Assembly: GCA_964544285.1 (NCBI GenBank)
Contig: CAZJAQ010000050.1
Location: 1 to 9,686 of the forward strand
Reading direction: 5' to 3'
DNA length: 9,686 bases
Source of the DNA: CAYGVX01 sp964544285
GTDB lineage: Archaea > Thermoproteota > Bathyarchaeia > Bathyarchaeales > SOJC01
Every line of letters starts with the position of its first letter. Within the stretch, counting starts at the first letter, position 1. Position numbers and translations under genes: made by a program. Of the stretch, positions 1 to 5,886 are shown piece by piece. The notes beneath the pieces are model-generated. The model saw nothing but the letters and a program-made list of their open reading frames with translations, ran no database searches and was not told the origin of the DNA.

Positions 1-71
1 TGAGGGCGCCGAAACGCGTGATAGAGATTGTGAAGGATTTTGAGAGAGATAATCAGAGATACATAGTTTAA
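1..71 (+). CDS. 3' end of an unidentified gene
   Basis: An open frame runs in from the left edge and stops at a TAA at 69-71. It encodes about 22 residues that end in a charged, helix-like tail (RVIEIVKDFERDNQRYIV). The other two plus frames carry stops inside this stretch. The tail looks like a normal protein C terminus, but it is too short to assign a family. The next gene downstream has its own SD, so an operon link cannot be judged. Confidence 0.4.
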   Translation, partial: RAPKRVIEIVKDFERDNQRYIV

Positions 72-93
72 CCGCAAATTTCTAATCTACCAC

Positions 94-111
94 CTGCCTA
101 CTCAGTGGCAG
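94..111 (+). other. Small inverted repeat between genes
   Basis: CTGCC at 94-98 pairs with GGCAG at 107-111 around an 8-base loop. It lies 23 bases after the partial gene ends. It could be an mRNA 3' hairpin, but no T-run follows it and archaeal termination does not usually depend on hairpins. The function is unknown and chance is possible. Confidence 0.2.
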
Positions 112-172
112 AACAGCCTCGCATACCCAAAATCTTAAGAACAGACTAGACAATGAAGTGTCTTAGGAGCTT

Positions 173-178
173 GGAGAG
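173..178 (+). promoter_or_regulatory. Ribosome binding site selecting the TTG start at 186
   Basis: GGAGAG at 173-178 sits about 8 bases before the TTG at 186-188. The longer frame's ATG at 153 has no purine-rich SD in the bases before it. The TTG start also puts the zinc ribbon right at the N terminus (MVYCTKCG), the usual arrangement in such proteins. Confidence 0.6.
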
Positions 179-185
179 AACAGAG

Positions 186-524
186 TTGGTTTACTGCACC
201 AAATGCGGAACAAAAAACGAAGATGACGCAACAGAATGCGTTAAATGCGGTGCAACACTGCAAGTGTCTCGTCCCGAAAGAAAATACCGCTCAGACGACA
301 ACTGTTTTGGATCTCGTGAAGGCCGCCGTGTAGAAGATGAGTGTTTCGGGCTTCCCCATGGAGGTGCCATAGTGGGTATAATTTTTGGCATCATACTAGT
401 CTTCATTGGGCTGGCGATCTTCTCAGGACTGGGAATATGGGATTATCTGGGGCCGCTCGTCATAGTCATCGTCGGCATACTAATAATCGTAGGCGCCTTC
501 TACGGGATGAGACGCAGGTACTAG
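186..524 (+). CDS. Small zinc-ribbon membrane protein
   Basis: This is a 112-residue protein if the TTG at 186 is used; an ATG at 153 would add 11 residues but lacks an SD. Residues 4-21 form a zinc ribbon with two CxxC pairs (C4/C7 and C18/C21). A polar linker follows, containing two CFG motifs (near residues 40 and 53), the second in the context ECFGLPHGG. Two hydrophobic segments come next (about 60-82 and 88-107), and the protein ends in a basic tail (RRRY). The layout predicts a cytosolic metal-binding head anchored by a helical hairpin. Zinc-ribbon-plus-two-helix proteins are common in archaea and mostly uncharacterised, so no function is claimed. The stop codon overlaps the stop of the convergent gene on the minus strand. 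Confidence 0.8.
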   Translation: MVYCTKCGTKNEDDATECVKCGATLQVSRPERKYRSDDNCFGSREGRRVEDECFGLPHGGAIVGIIFGIILVFIGLAIFSGLGIWDYLGPLVIVIVGILIIVGAFYGMRRRY

Positions 525-1270
525 CCACTTTCTACGCTTTTTCTTCTGTAGAGTCCGCATTCTTCTATACTGCAAGCAGTGCAGATTCTATCGTGGTCTA
601 GCTGAGAAAGGAGTATCCTCGTGTAGAGCCAGAAAACGCTCAAAGCGATGAGGTACACGTCCACGATGGTGCTCTGAACTATAGCGTCGACTCCTGCAAG
701 AAGCCAAAAAACCCCGAACACGAAGAAAGTGTTCACGGAGAGATGGACTGAGCTTCTGCCCCAGTTGAACAGGTGATACTGAAGTAGCCCGCAGGAAACT
801 CCCACGAAACCAACCCAAAAAACCAAAACATAGTTCATCCCCAACGGTAAGTGGAGAAAGAAATACCATGCAGTTCCAAAGAGTGAAAGGACAGCGCCTA
901 GAATTAACCCTAAGCACCCAGCACACACAACCCCACCGCCCACTCGAACGACATGAGCACTGAAGTTTCCGCAATCGGGATGATGTCCACGGAAATCCAA
1001 CGCTTCCTTTGGCAGCTCAGCCGATTCTTGAGCCGACTGTTTCTGTTTTGCGGTTCTGAAATGGGCTATGCCTGAGCATCTTGAAGGAAACATGCCTGCT
1101 AAAATCCCTAGAATGCATACAATGCTGAAAGCTGCGCCTACTAAAGGTCTTCTCTCATAAACATCGTCCTGCATCTCCAGTGGCACTGTTGCAAGGGCAG
1201 CTATGAGAGTTAGTCCAAGGAAGGAAAATGTGAGAAAAACTACGGAGACCGTACGGCGGGATGCTCTCAA
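521..1270 (-). CDS. Polytopic membrane protein with His/Cys motifs (DUF2085-like)
   Basis: This is a 249-residue protein with about six hydrophobic segments (roughly 7-30, 43-62, 113-137, 144-164, 178-198 and 203-220). A soluble loop (about 64-112) leads into a motif of the form GHHPDCGxFxxH (95-106), followed by CAGCLGLxLG (116-125). This resembles the CxRCxG-type motif of DUF2085-like membrane proteins, although I cannot confirm the family. The C-terminal tail carries C230, C233 and C238 in HDRICTACSIEECG, which could bind metal or form disulfides. Translation starts at a TTG (1270) whose bases form a 4-nt TTGA overlap with the stop of the radical SAM gene, so the two are translationally coupled and probably act together. 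An SD-like AAGGGA precedes the start. The function is unknown; a partner, substrate-handling or redox role for the upstream enzyme is inference from context only. Confidence 0.8.
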   Translation of the reverse strand: MRASRRTVSVVFLTFSFLGLTLIAALATVPLEMQDDVYERRPLVGAAFSIVCILGILAGMFPSRCSGIAHFRTAKQKQSAQESAELPKEALDFRGHHPDCGNFSAHVVRVGGGVVCAGCLGLILGAVLSLFGTAWYFFLHLPLGMNYVLVFWVGFVGVSCGLLQYHLFNWGRSSVHLSVNTFFVFGVFWLLAGVDAIVQSTIVDVYLIALSVFWLYTRILLSQLDHDRICTACSIEECGLYRRKSVESG

Positions 1271-2691
1271 ATCAAGTCCCTTAACGCTTTCAGGAGACCT
1301 TGGCTTGCAAGGTATCTGTAGGTTCTCCTTTTCAGCTTATTCGTCGAGAAGAGTCCCTTAAACCGCCTGCTCATAGAACCGTAGAAGCTGCGGTAGCAGT
1401 TGTACAGTTCTTCCTGCACTTCTCGTCTGGACAGGGTTTCGGTGGGCATTATTGCGTGGGTCATGTCGTAGTTTGCCCAGTTACTGTCCTCTAGCCACCC
1501 GCTCTGTTTGGCAGTCTCGTAGAGTTCAGTCCCTGGAAACGGCGTCAGAATCATGAAAATTGCAAGGTCTGGGTCAATCTGGTTTACGAATTCTCTGAGC
1601 TTGGCTATCGATTCTGCAGAGTCTTTTCGTTCTCCGATGATGAGGGTGGCTTGGGCAAAGATATCATTCTCTTTCAGTAGCCTCATCGCTTGCTCGGCGT
1701 CAGAGGGGTTTATTTTTTTGTGGAATGACTCTAACGTGGCTACGTTCCCGCTCTCGATTCCCACGAGCATCCAGCGGTTTCCAGCCTTAATCATTTTGGG
1801 CAAGATGTCTTGATGCTTGATTATGTCGTCGCATCGGACCTGCATGAACCATATTATCTCGTCGGCTATTCCGCGCTTGACAATCTCGTCGCACAAGTCG
1901 TTGGCGTGTTTTCCCAAGCCGAAGTTGTCGTCGGTCAACCAGAGAAAACTGCTTCCAAACTCGTTGTAACAGTATTCAAACTCGTCTGCGATGCGCTTCG
2001 CCGACTTGAGCCTCCACGTGCCGTTCCAGTGTTTCCATTGAGAGCAAAAGGTACATTTGTGGGGACAGCCCCTCGAGCCTTCGATGAGCGCATACTGTTT
2101 TGCTCCAGCCATCATGGTGAAATGATACTTGCCCATACAATCTTCAACGAAATGGTAGCCGGGAAGGGGCAAGTCGTCCAGATTCTCGATTAGAGGTCGC
2201 CGGGGATTATGAACTACGCTGCCACCTTGCCTGTAAGAGATGCCTTTAACGTCTGAGAGGGCTGGCTTCTTCTTTTTCAGTTCTTGAACCAGTTCGGCGA
2301 AAGTTTGTTCGCCCTCTCCGCGGACGACTACGTCTATTTCTGGATAGTTTTGGAGGCTTTCTTCTGCTGTGGCTGTAAAATGCTGTCCCCCGACGACTGT
2401 TTTTATGTTTGGGTTCACTTGTTTTGCAGTTTCGACGACGCGAAGGACTGTGTAGGCGTTGCATGTTGCGAGGGCGCTTGGAGCCACTATGTCGGGGTTG
2501 TATGACTCGATGTGTTTTTCGAATTCCTTCCAGCCTAACCCTTTTGCTTGGCAGTCCAACACTTCTATCTCAACCGCTTTATCTTGGCTTTCGAGATAAG
2601 CTGCCAGCCCCAGGATTCCGAGAGGAGGGGGAAGGTATTCGCCCATGACGAACCAGTATTCTTTTGGGGGCTCTACGAAAAGGACCTTCAT
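1267..2691 (-). CDS. B12-binding radical SAM enzyme, BchE-like
   Basis: The protein has 474 residues. Residues 1 to about 140 look like a cobalamin-binding Rossmann domain (MKVLFVEPP start, PPLGILGLAAYLE, VVGGQHFTATAEE, VVVRGEGEQTF). The usual DxHxxG cobalt ligand motif is not obvious, as in many members of this class. The radical SAM core starts near residue 200 with GSRGCPHKCTFC, where C209, C213 and C216 form the CxxxCxxC site for the 4Fe-4S cluster. The following SQWKHW resembles the CSQWKxW stretch of BchE-type enzymes. Later parts (VGIESGN, ATLIIGERKDS, LTPFPGTELYE) are typical of the B12-radical SAM superfamily. Members catalyse methylations, cyclisations or oxygen-independent oxidations, and the substrate cannot be read here. 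Chlorophyll synthesis is unlikely, because no other pigment gene is visible. The ATG start has GGGAAC just upstream. Confidence 0.9.
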   Translation of the reverse strand: MKVLFVEPPKEYWFVMGEYLPPPLGILGLAAYLESQDKAVEIEVLDCQAKGLGWKEFEKHIESYNPDIVAPSALATCNAYTVLRVVETAKQVNPNIKTVVGGQHFTATAEESLQNYPEIDVVVRGEGEQTFAELVQELKKKKPALSDVKGISYRQGGSVVHNPRRPLIENLDDLPLPGYHFVEDCMGKYHFTMMAGAKQYALIEGSRGCPHKCTFCSQWKHWNGTWRLKSAKRIADEFEYCYNEFGSSFLWLTDDNFGLGKHANDLCDEIVKRGIADEIIWFMQVRCDDIIKHQDILPKMIKAGNRWMLVGIESGNVATLESFHKKINPSDAEQAMRLLKENDIFAQATLIIGERKDSAESIAKLREFVNQIDPDLAIFMILTPFPGTELYETAKQSGWLEDSNWANYDMTHAIMPTETLSRREVQEELYNCYRSFYGSMSRRFKGLFSTNKLKRRTYRYLASQGLLKALRDLI

Positions 2692-2736
2692 GATGTTCCC
2701 AACTATCTATCTAAGCCATCATGCTCATTACGTTTT

Positions 2737-2744
2737 CTTAAAAA
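2737..2744 (-). promoter_or_regulatory. Putative box A promoter for the radical SAM gene
   Basis: On the minus strand, TTTTTAAG lies about 46-53 bases before the ATG at 2691, inside the 68-base gap after the 133-residue gene. This spacing predicts a leader of roughly 25 bases. It resembles an archaeal TATA box, but no BRE consensus is clear. Confidence 0.4.
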
Positions 2745-2759
2745 CTCTGCACAGAAAAC

Positions 2760-3161
2760 TTAGGACATCGTCTCTTCGTAACCGTGTCCAACACACTCAG
2801 CGTATTCTCTGCCAGCACCCTGAAGGCTGAGTCTGCTCATCGTTTCGAGTTGCTTATGGTATCGTTCGATGAAATGCTCCAAAGTTTCTTTGCCCCCCAA
2901 GTTTCGAAAATTTACGTCCATAAGATCATAACTGTTAGATGCAAAGTCTCTGACCACTATGTATATTCTGAAGGCTGGAAAATCTGGCTTAGCCAATATC
3001 TCGCGAACGCAGGAGGCTTTATCAGAACTTTCGCAATCGAAAAAGACTTTTGAGCCTGTGAAAAACCATTCTTTAAGCTTGTAGATTGGAATTTTGAGGT
3101 TTTCATACTTCTTCTCAAGAGACTTTGCATACTCAGTCGTTGGGATGATTTCTGAGGACAT
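2760..3161 (-). CDS. Uncharacterised 133-residue protein
   Basis: I do not recognise this family. It is soluble and charged, with no membrane segment or signal peptide. The N-terminal half has a lysine-rich helix (about 11-30) and an aromatic patch (KEWFFTGSKVFFDCESS, about 30-46). The middle has a beta-like stretch (FRIYIVVRDF, about 63-73), and a helical tail includes LEHFIERYHKQLETMSRL. Cysteines at about 43, 51 and 122 are not arranged as an obvious metal site. The ATG at 3161 is the natural start, though its SD is weak (GTGAAG). It precedes the radical SAM gene on the same strand by 68 bases, and that gap seems to carry its own promoter, so operon membership is uncertain. The reality of the gene rests on the clean open frame, the strand arrangement and plausible protein composition. 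Confidence 0.65.
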   Translation of the reverse strand: MSSEIIPTTEYAKSLEKKYENLKIPIYKLKEWFFTGSKVFFDCESSDKASCVREILAKPDFPAFRIYIVVRDFASNSYDLMDVNFRNLGGKETLEHFIERYHKQLETMSRLSLQGAGREYAECVGHGYEETMS

Positions 3162-3190
3162 TGAACTTCACTGAATAGAAAGCGGGCTTG

Positions 3191-3200
3191 GGAATAAATC
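3191..3200 (-). promoter_or_regulatory. Putative promoter for the 133-residue protein
   Basis: On the minus strand, GATTTATTCC lies about 30-39 bases before the ATG at 3161. It fits an archaeal TATA box with a very short leader, in keeping with the weak SD. The match is modest. Confidence 0.3.
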
Positions 3201-3214
3201 TGTTTTGACCCCAG

Positions 3215-3221
3215 AAAAAAA
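3215..3221 (-). terminator. Oligo-T terminator after the small helical-protein gene
   Basis: A run of seven Ts on the minus strand lies about 20 bases past the stop at 3240. Archaeal RNA polymerase commonly terminates at such runs without a hairpin. It would separate this gene from the next promoter. Confidence 0.45.
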
Positions 3222-3239
3222 GCCTTTAGTGTTGTACAG

Positions 3240-3578
3240 TTATTGAGGCATCAGCGTTCTGAGGCGCTCAATAAACTCGTTGTTCCTGTTGCCTTCCAAT
3301 TCGACACGTTGGAACAAGCCTAAGCCCGAGTAGAAGCTCTCGAGTATTTCTTTCTCCACCACCGCAGCACCGCTGTTAAGGTATTCTTGCATTGCCTGAC
3401 TGAAGACTTCGAGTTTCTCGGCGATTTCGTCTTTCTTGATAGCATAATTGTTCTCTAAGTGAGTGTAGATTATGTCGGTTGCCGTCGAGCCGAAGACCCT
3501 GTTGAGCGCCTTTTCCACTGCCTTATTGAGCATCTCTTCATACTTGTCTGCTTTCTTGATGCTACTCTGCAGGGTCAT
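3240..3578 (-). CDS. Small helical protein, possibly NitrOD5-like
   Basis: This 112-residue soluble, mostly alpha-helical protein has an N-terminal helix (ADKYEEMLNKAVEKALNRVFG) and a segment TDIIYTHLENNYAIKKDEIAEKLEVF. The next segment (MQEYLNSGAAVVEKEILESFYSGLGL) is followed by a polar tail. The order (helix, IxxHLExxY, a D-x-I turn, then F-x-x-A-(L/M)-x-x-x-x-x-x-G-A-x-x-x-E) matches what I remember of archaeal NitrOD5-type output domains. Those are often single-domain proteins or are linked to signalling modules. Family assignment is from memory only, and no catalytic residues are evident. An SD, AAGGAG, lies about 9 bases before the ATG. The gene seems to be its own transcription unit, with a good upstream promoter and a T-run downstream. 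A role in sensing or regulation is inferred from the family, not shown. Confidence 0.7.
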   Translation of the reverse strand: MTLQSSIKKADKYEEMLNKAVEKALNRVFGSTATDIIYTHLENNYAIKKDEIAEKLEVFSQAMQEYLNSGAAVVEKEILESFYSGLGLFQRVELEGNRNNEFIERLRTLMPQ

Positions 3579-3623
3579 TTTGGCGGCTCCTTTTGCTTCG
3601 GTAAATAGAAGCGTGTATTGCGA

Positions 3624-3632
3624 TTTAATAAA
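3624..3632 (-). promoter_or_regulatory. Putative box A/BRE promoter for the small helical protein
   Basis: On the minus strand, TTTATTAAA is preceded by a purine-rich CGAAGG that could be the BRE. It lies about 46-54 bases before the ATG at 3578. The predicted leader of about 25 bases would contain the AAGGAG SD. This is one of the better promoter matches in the window. Confidence 0.5.
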
Positions 3633-3672
3633 CCTTCGCGTCGAAATGTACTACACGAATACAAAATCCGCC

Positions 3673-3993
3673 TTATTTTCTGAGCTCTCTGTCTAGCCAC
3701 GAGAGGCATTCTTCGCTCCCGTTTGTGATTGGGGTGGCTAGGGTTTCTGGGGTTTCGTAGGGATGATTGCTACGTATCGACGTTTCGGCTGCTTTGTAGA
3801 GGTCTTTTCGGGTTTTGGCGATGCACATCCACTCTGTGGTTTCTTCGACTTTTTGTTTCCACCAGTAGATGCTTGTGATGGGGCCGATGATTTGAACGCA
3901 CGCGGCTAGGTGGTTTTGGACGAGGGTGTTTACGATTTTTTCTGCGTTTTCTTTCGTGTCGGTTGTGGTTGTTATTTGAATGTATTCTTTCAT
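3673..3993 (-). CDS. cutA: CutA1 divalent-cation tolerance protein
   Basis: The protein has 106 residues, the usual full length for CutA1. Family hallmarks appear in order: a beta strand with TTTTDTKENAEKIVNTLV at the N terminus, LAACVQIIGPITSIYWWKQKVEE (about 29-51), EWMCIAKT (54-61), HPYETPE (77-83), PITNGSEECLSWL (88-100). CutA1 proteins form very stable trimers with a PII-like fold. They bind copper and other divalent metals, and the name comes from a copper-tolerance phenotype in E. coli, but the biochemical role is still debated. The ATG start has a strong GAAGGAG SD about 9 bases upstream and a box-A-like promoter before that. It lies immediately downstream of the broken methyltransferase gene, on the same strand. 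A copper exporter is encoded nearby, but nothing ties the two directly. Confidence 0.95.
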   Translation of the reverse strand: MKEYIQITTTTDTKENAEKIVNTLVQNHLAACVQIIGPITSIYWWKQKVEETTEWMCIAKTRKDLYKAAETSIRSNHPYETPETLATPITNGSEECLSWLDRELRK

Positions 3994-4027
3994 GTCCTAT
4001 ATCTCCTTCAATAAGACGAGCATGCGC

Positions 4028-4039
4028 TTATTTTAAAAT
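4028..4039 (-). promoter_or_regulatory. Putative box A promoter for cutA
   Basis: On the minus strand, ATTTTAAAATAAG lies about 35-47 bases before the cutA ATG, in the 56-base gap after the methyltransferase gene. It resembles an archaeal TATA element and is also palindromic (ATTTTAAAAT). The GAAGGAG SD would lie inside the short leader. Confidence 0.45.
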
Positions 4040-4049
4040 GTGATGCTGG

Positions 4050-4777
4050 TTATCGTTTCTTCACACCCGAGAACATTAGAAGTGACGGATACTTCATGCC
4101 ATGCATGTCTATCAGTCGTCCCAAGTTTTTCTCGACATCTGCGTCGTACCACACTTGTGTGGATTCTAGGTTTTGCTTTGCGAGGTTTGGAGAGAACCAT
4201 ATTCTGGTTTCGAACTCTTTCACTTGGATGTCTGTGAGCTCTGCTTTTTTCATCGCTTCGACGATTTCGCTGGGTTCGAAGAGGGAGTCTCCACTTTCTC
4301 GGTGTAGTCTAATGTAGTTTTCCTCGGCTGGGTTCTCTGCCCTGGTGCTTAATTCTATGAGGCTGACTTTCCCATGTTTCTTACGATTCTGGTCATTTCT
4401 TTGACAATCTGGGTCATTTCTTGTGGCTGTTTTAGTTCTTCGAGGAAGCGGTAGCTTGCTACGATGTCTGCGGCGTTGTCCGATAGGATGCTTTCTAGAT
4501 GGGCTGCGTCTGATTGAATGAAAGTGACGAGGTGTTCGACATGATGTTTGTTCAGGTTTTCCCTAAACTCTGACAAATATTCCGTGGAAATGTCTATGCT
4601 CAGCACTTTTCCACTTTCACCGACGGTTTTTGCTAGGGCAGCTGTGAACCCGCCTTGTCCTCCACCCATCTCGACTACAATCATACCTTGCCTTAAGCCG
4701 ATTTCTCGCGCAAGTTTCAGCTTCATCTCAGAAATGGCTTCCTCGAGCCGCTTGGAGTCCGTTATGTTCCAACCCAT
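4050..4777 (-). CDS. Class I SAM methyltransferase, interrupted by a -1 frameshift
   Basis: The first frame (4777 to a TAG at 4355) encodes 140 residues. It has a SAM-binding motif I VVEMGGGQGGFT (34-45), an acidic strand-2 end SIDIS (D62), QSDAAHL (89-94) and a motif IV-like ADIVASYRFLEEL (103-115). It stops just where strand 5 should begin. In the -1 frame, reading continues without a stop from position 4366 to a TAA at 4050, through VSLIELSTRAENPAE and a plausible C-terminal domain ending MFSGVKKR. Joining the frames at the GGGAAAG heptamer (4367-4373) gives about 242 residues, normal for this fold. The gene may be a recent pseudogene, carry a sequencing or assembly indel (a G4 run reduced to G3 would do it), or use -1 frameshifting. 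The ATG has a GGAGAGGG SD and lies 38 bases after the phosphofructokinase stop with no clear promoter, suggesting cotranscription. The substrate is unknown. Confidence 0.8.
4367..4373 (-). other. GGGAAAG slippery-type heptamer at the frameshift
   Basis: On the minus strand the zero-frame codons are ATG GGA AAG TCA. The heptamer G GGA AAG fits the X XXY YYZ form, so slippage to GGG AAA would be followed by GTC AGC CTC in the frame that completes the methyltransferase. No convincing downstream stimulatory structure was seen by eye, and a plain one-base deletion explains the same data. Confidence 0.5.
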
Positions 4778-4814
4778 TTAACCCTCTCCGCCACAGAAAA
4801 GGCTGAAACACGAT

Positions 4815-4838
4815 GCTAGGTCGCTAGCACGTTAGCGA
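4815..4838 (-). repeat. Two overlapping inverted repeats at the pfk stop
   Basis: GCTAG (4815-4819) pairs with CTAGC (4824-4828), and TCGCTA (4821-4826) pairs with TAGCGA (4833-4838). The two hairpins share bases and are mutually exclusive. They span the phosphofructokinase stop codon, about 40-60 bases before the methyltransferase start. The stems are short, so a role in coupling the two genes is only a possibility. Confidence 0.3.
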
Positions 4839-5778
4839 GTTGGAGTAAAGTCAAGTCTAAAGGTTTCCTAGTCTTGCAGGACTCTTCGAGGCTTATGCTA
4901 GCTATTCTTCCCTCCTGCAACCCAACCATTCTGCCTCCCTGACCTTCAGACAACAGCTCAACAGCCTTATTCCCAAACAAACAGCCCAGAAGCCTGCTTC
5001 TCGCCGTGGGGTTTCCGCCTCTTTGAGCGTAGCCGAGCACAGACAACCTGACCTCCGACCCAGTTTCCACTTCAATTTTCCTCGCAAGCCTACGAGTATC
5101 CCCCACTCCTTCTGCAGCCACGATTATGCCAGACTTTTTTCCCTTCTCGCGGTTTCCTTCGAGTGTTCGGACAACTTCGTCTATGCTTATTTTGAGTTCG
5201 GGAACCAGAATGACTTCGGCTCCAGCAGTTATCCCCGCTGTCAACGCGAGGAAGCCTCTAGTTCGCCCCATGACTTCGACGATGAATATGCGTTCATGGG
5301 AGATGGCAGTGTCTCGAACCTTGTCAATTTCGGTTACAGCCGTGTTCACGGCGGTGTCGAAGCCTACGGTTTCGTCAGTTCCGAAGACGTCGTTGTCGAT
5401 GGATGCTGGAACATCAACTATTAACGTGTCAGTTTCCTTGCTTAGGTCGCAGGCGCCTCTGAAGGAACCGTCGCCCCCGATGACCACAAGACCCTCAACT
5501 TTGCTCAGAGCAAGGTTTTTAGCAGCTTTTCTAACGCCTTCTGTCGTCTTGAAGCTGGGGCTTCGCACGGTGCGGAGAATCGTGCCGCCGCGTTCTAATA
5601 TCCCCCCAACCGAGCGGGGCGTTAAGGGCGTAAAGGTGTTTTTAATCAAACCTTCCCAGCCCCTCTCGAAACCCAAAACTTTTAATCCCTTCGTGTAGGC
5701 GACGCGTGTGATTGCTCGAATCGTGGCGTTCATTCCGGGAGCGTCGCCGCCGCTCGTTACGATGGCTATTTTCTTCAA
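4816..5778 (-). CDS. pfkA: 6-phosphofructokinase, PfkA family, probably ATP-dependent
   Basis: This 320-residue protein is full length for the bacterial PfkA family, which phosphorylates fructose 6-phosphate to fructose 1,6-bisphosphate. Motifs: TSGGDAPGMNA (8-18), GGDGS (101-105), SIDND (126-130) with the expected catalytic Asp128, EVMGR (168-172), E223, R244 and QRGG (252-255). Gly104, where PPi-dependent enzymes carry Asp, and the absence of Lys before SIDND point to ATP as donor. Equivalents of E. coli R21, R25, R54 and R72 are present, so allosteric control is possible. Oddities: the usual GTIDND reads ASIDND, and the fructose-phosphate-binding His of GHxQRGG is Tyr250. The start is a TTG with GAGGAG about 8 bases upstream. 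Archaea more often use ADP-dependent or PfkB-type kinases, so this gene may have been acquired from bacteria; that is inference. Confidence 0.93.
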   Translation of the reverse strand: MKKIAIVTSGGDAPGMNATIRAITRVAYTKGLKVLGFERGWEGLIKNTFTPLTPRSVGGILERGGTILRTVRSPSFKTTEGVRKAAKNLALSKVEGLVVIGGDGSFRGACDLSKETDTLIVDVPASIDNDVFGTDETVGFDTAVNTAVTEIDKVRDTAISHERIFIVEVMGRTRGFLALTAGITAGAEVILVPELKISIDEVVRTLEGNREKGKKSGIIVAAEGVGDTRRLARKIEVETGSEVRLSVLGYAQRGGNPTARSRLLGCLFGNKAVELLSEGQGGRMVGLQEGRIASISLEESCKTRKPLDLTLLQLANVLAT

Positions 5779-5783
5779 CTTGT

Positions 5784-5791
5784 GCTCCTCT
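5784..5791 (-). promoter_or_regulatory. Ribosome binding site supporting the pfkA TTG start
   Basis: On the minus strand, AGAGGAGC lies about 5-8 bases before the TTG at 5778. The start places the family's conserved MKKIAIVTSGGDAPG at the very N terminus, so TTG is well supported. Confidence 0.6.
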
Positions 5792-5810
5792 TAGGTGCAG
5801 TTTTACGAGT

Positions 5811-5820
5811 CTTTTTTATG
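5811..5820 (-). promoter_or_regulatory. Putative promoter for pfkA
   Basis: On the minus strand, CATAAAAAAG lies about 33-42 bases before the TTG start, in the 108-base gap after the copper ATPase gene. It is AT-rich and well spaced for an archaeal TATA box, but the match to consensus is loose. Confidence 0.35.
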
Positions 5821-5865
5821 GGTGATGTAGAAGATAAGTTTGAACCATCTTTTGGCACGAGCGTT

Positions 5866-5879
5866 TGCTTTAAGAAGCA
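5866..5879 (-). terminator. Weak hairpin after the copper ATPase gene
   Basis: TGCTT (5866-5870) pairs with AAGCA (5875-5879) around a 4-base loop, just past the ATPase stop at 5887. No T-run follows, so a terminator role is weakly supported. Confidence 0.2.
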
Positions 5880-5886
5880 TGTGGGG

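Noticed and set aside
153..185. ATG start at 153 for the zinc-ribbon protein
   Set aside because: There is no SD before it, while the TTG at 186 has GGAGAG at good spacing and gives a standard zinc-ribbon N terminus.
1810..2193. Plus-strand open frame opposite the radical SAM gene
   Set aside because: It lies fully within a well-supported minus-strand gene and shows no independent coding evidence.
4050..4253. Separate 67-residue gene downstream of the methyltransferase
   Set aside because: The frame is open well upstream of its ATG and continues the methyltransferase sequence in the -1 frame, so it is the C-terminal part of that gene and not an independent one.
5023..5424. Second plus-strand open frame opposite pfkA
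   Set aside because: It is also antisense to pfkA, with no SD and no recognisable protein features.
5126..5698. Long plus-strand open frame opposite pfkA
   Set aside because: It is the antisense shadow of a clearly recognised phosphofructokinase, and its translation is Ser/Thr/Pro-rich with no family features.
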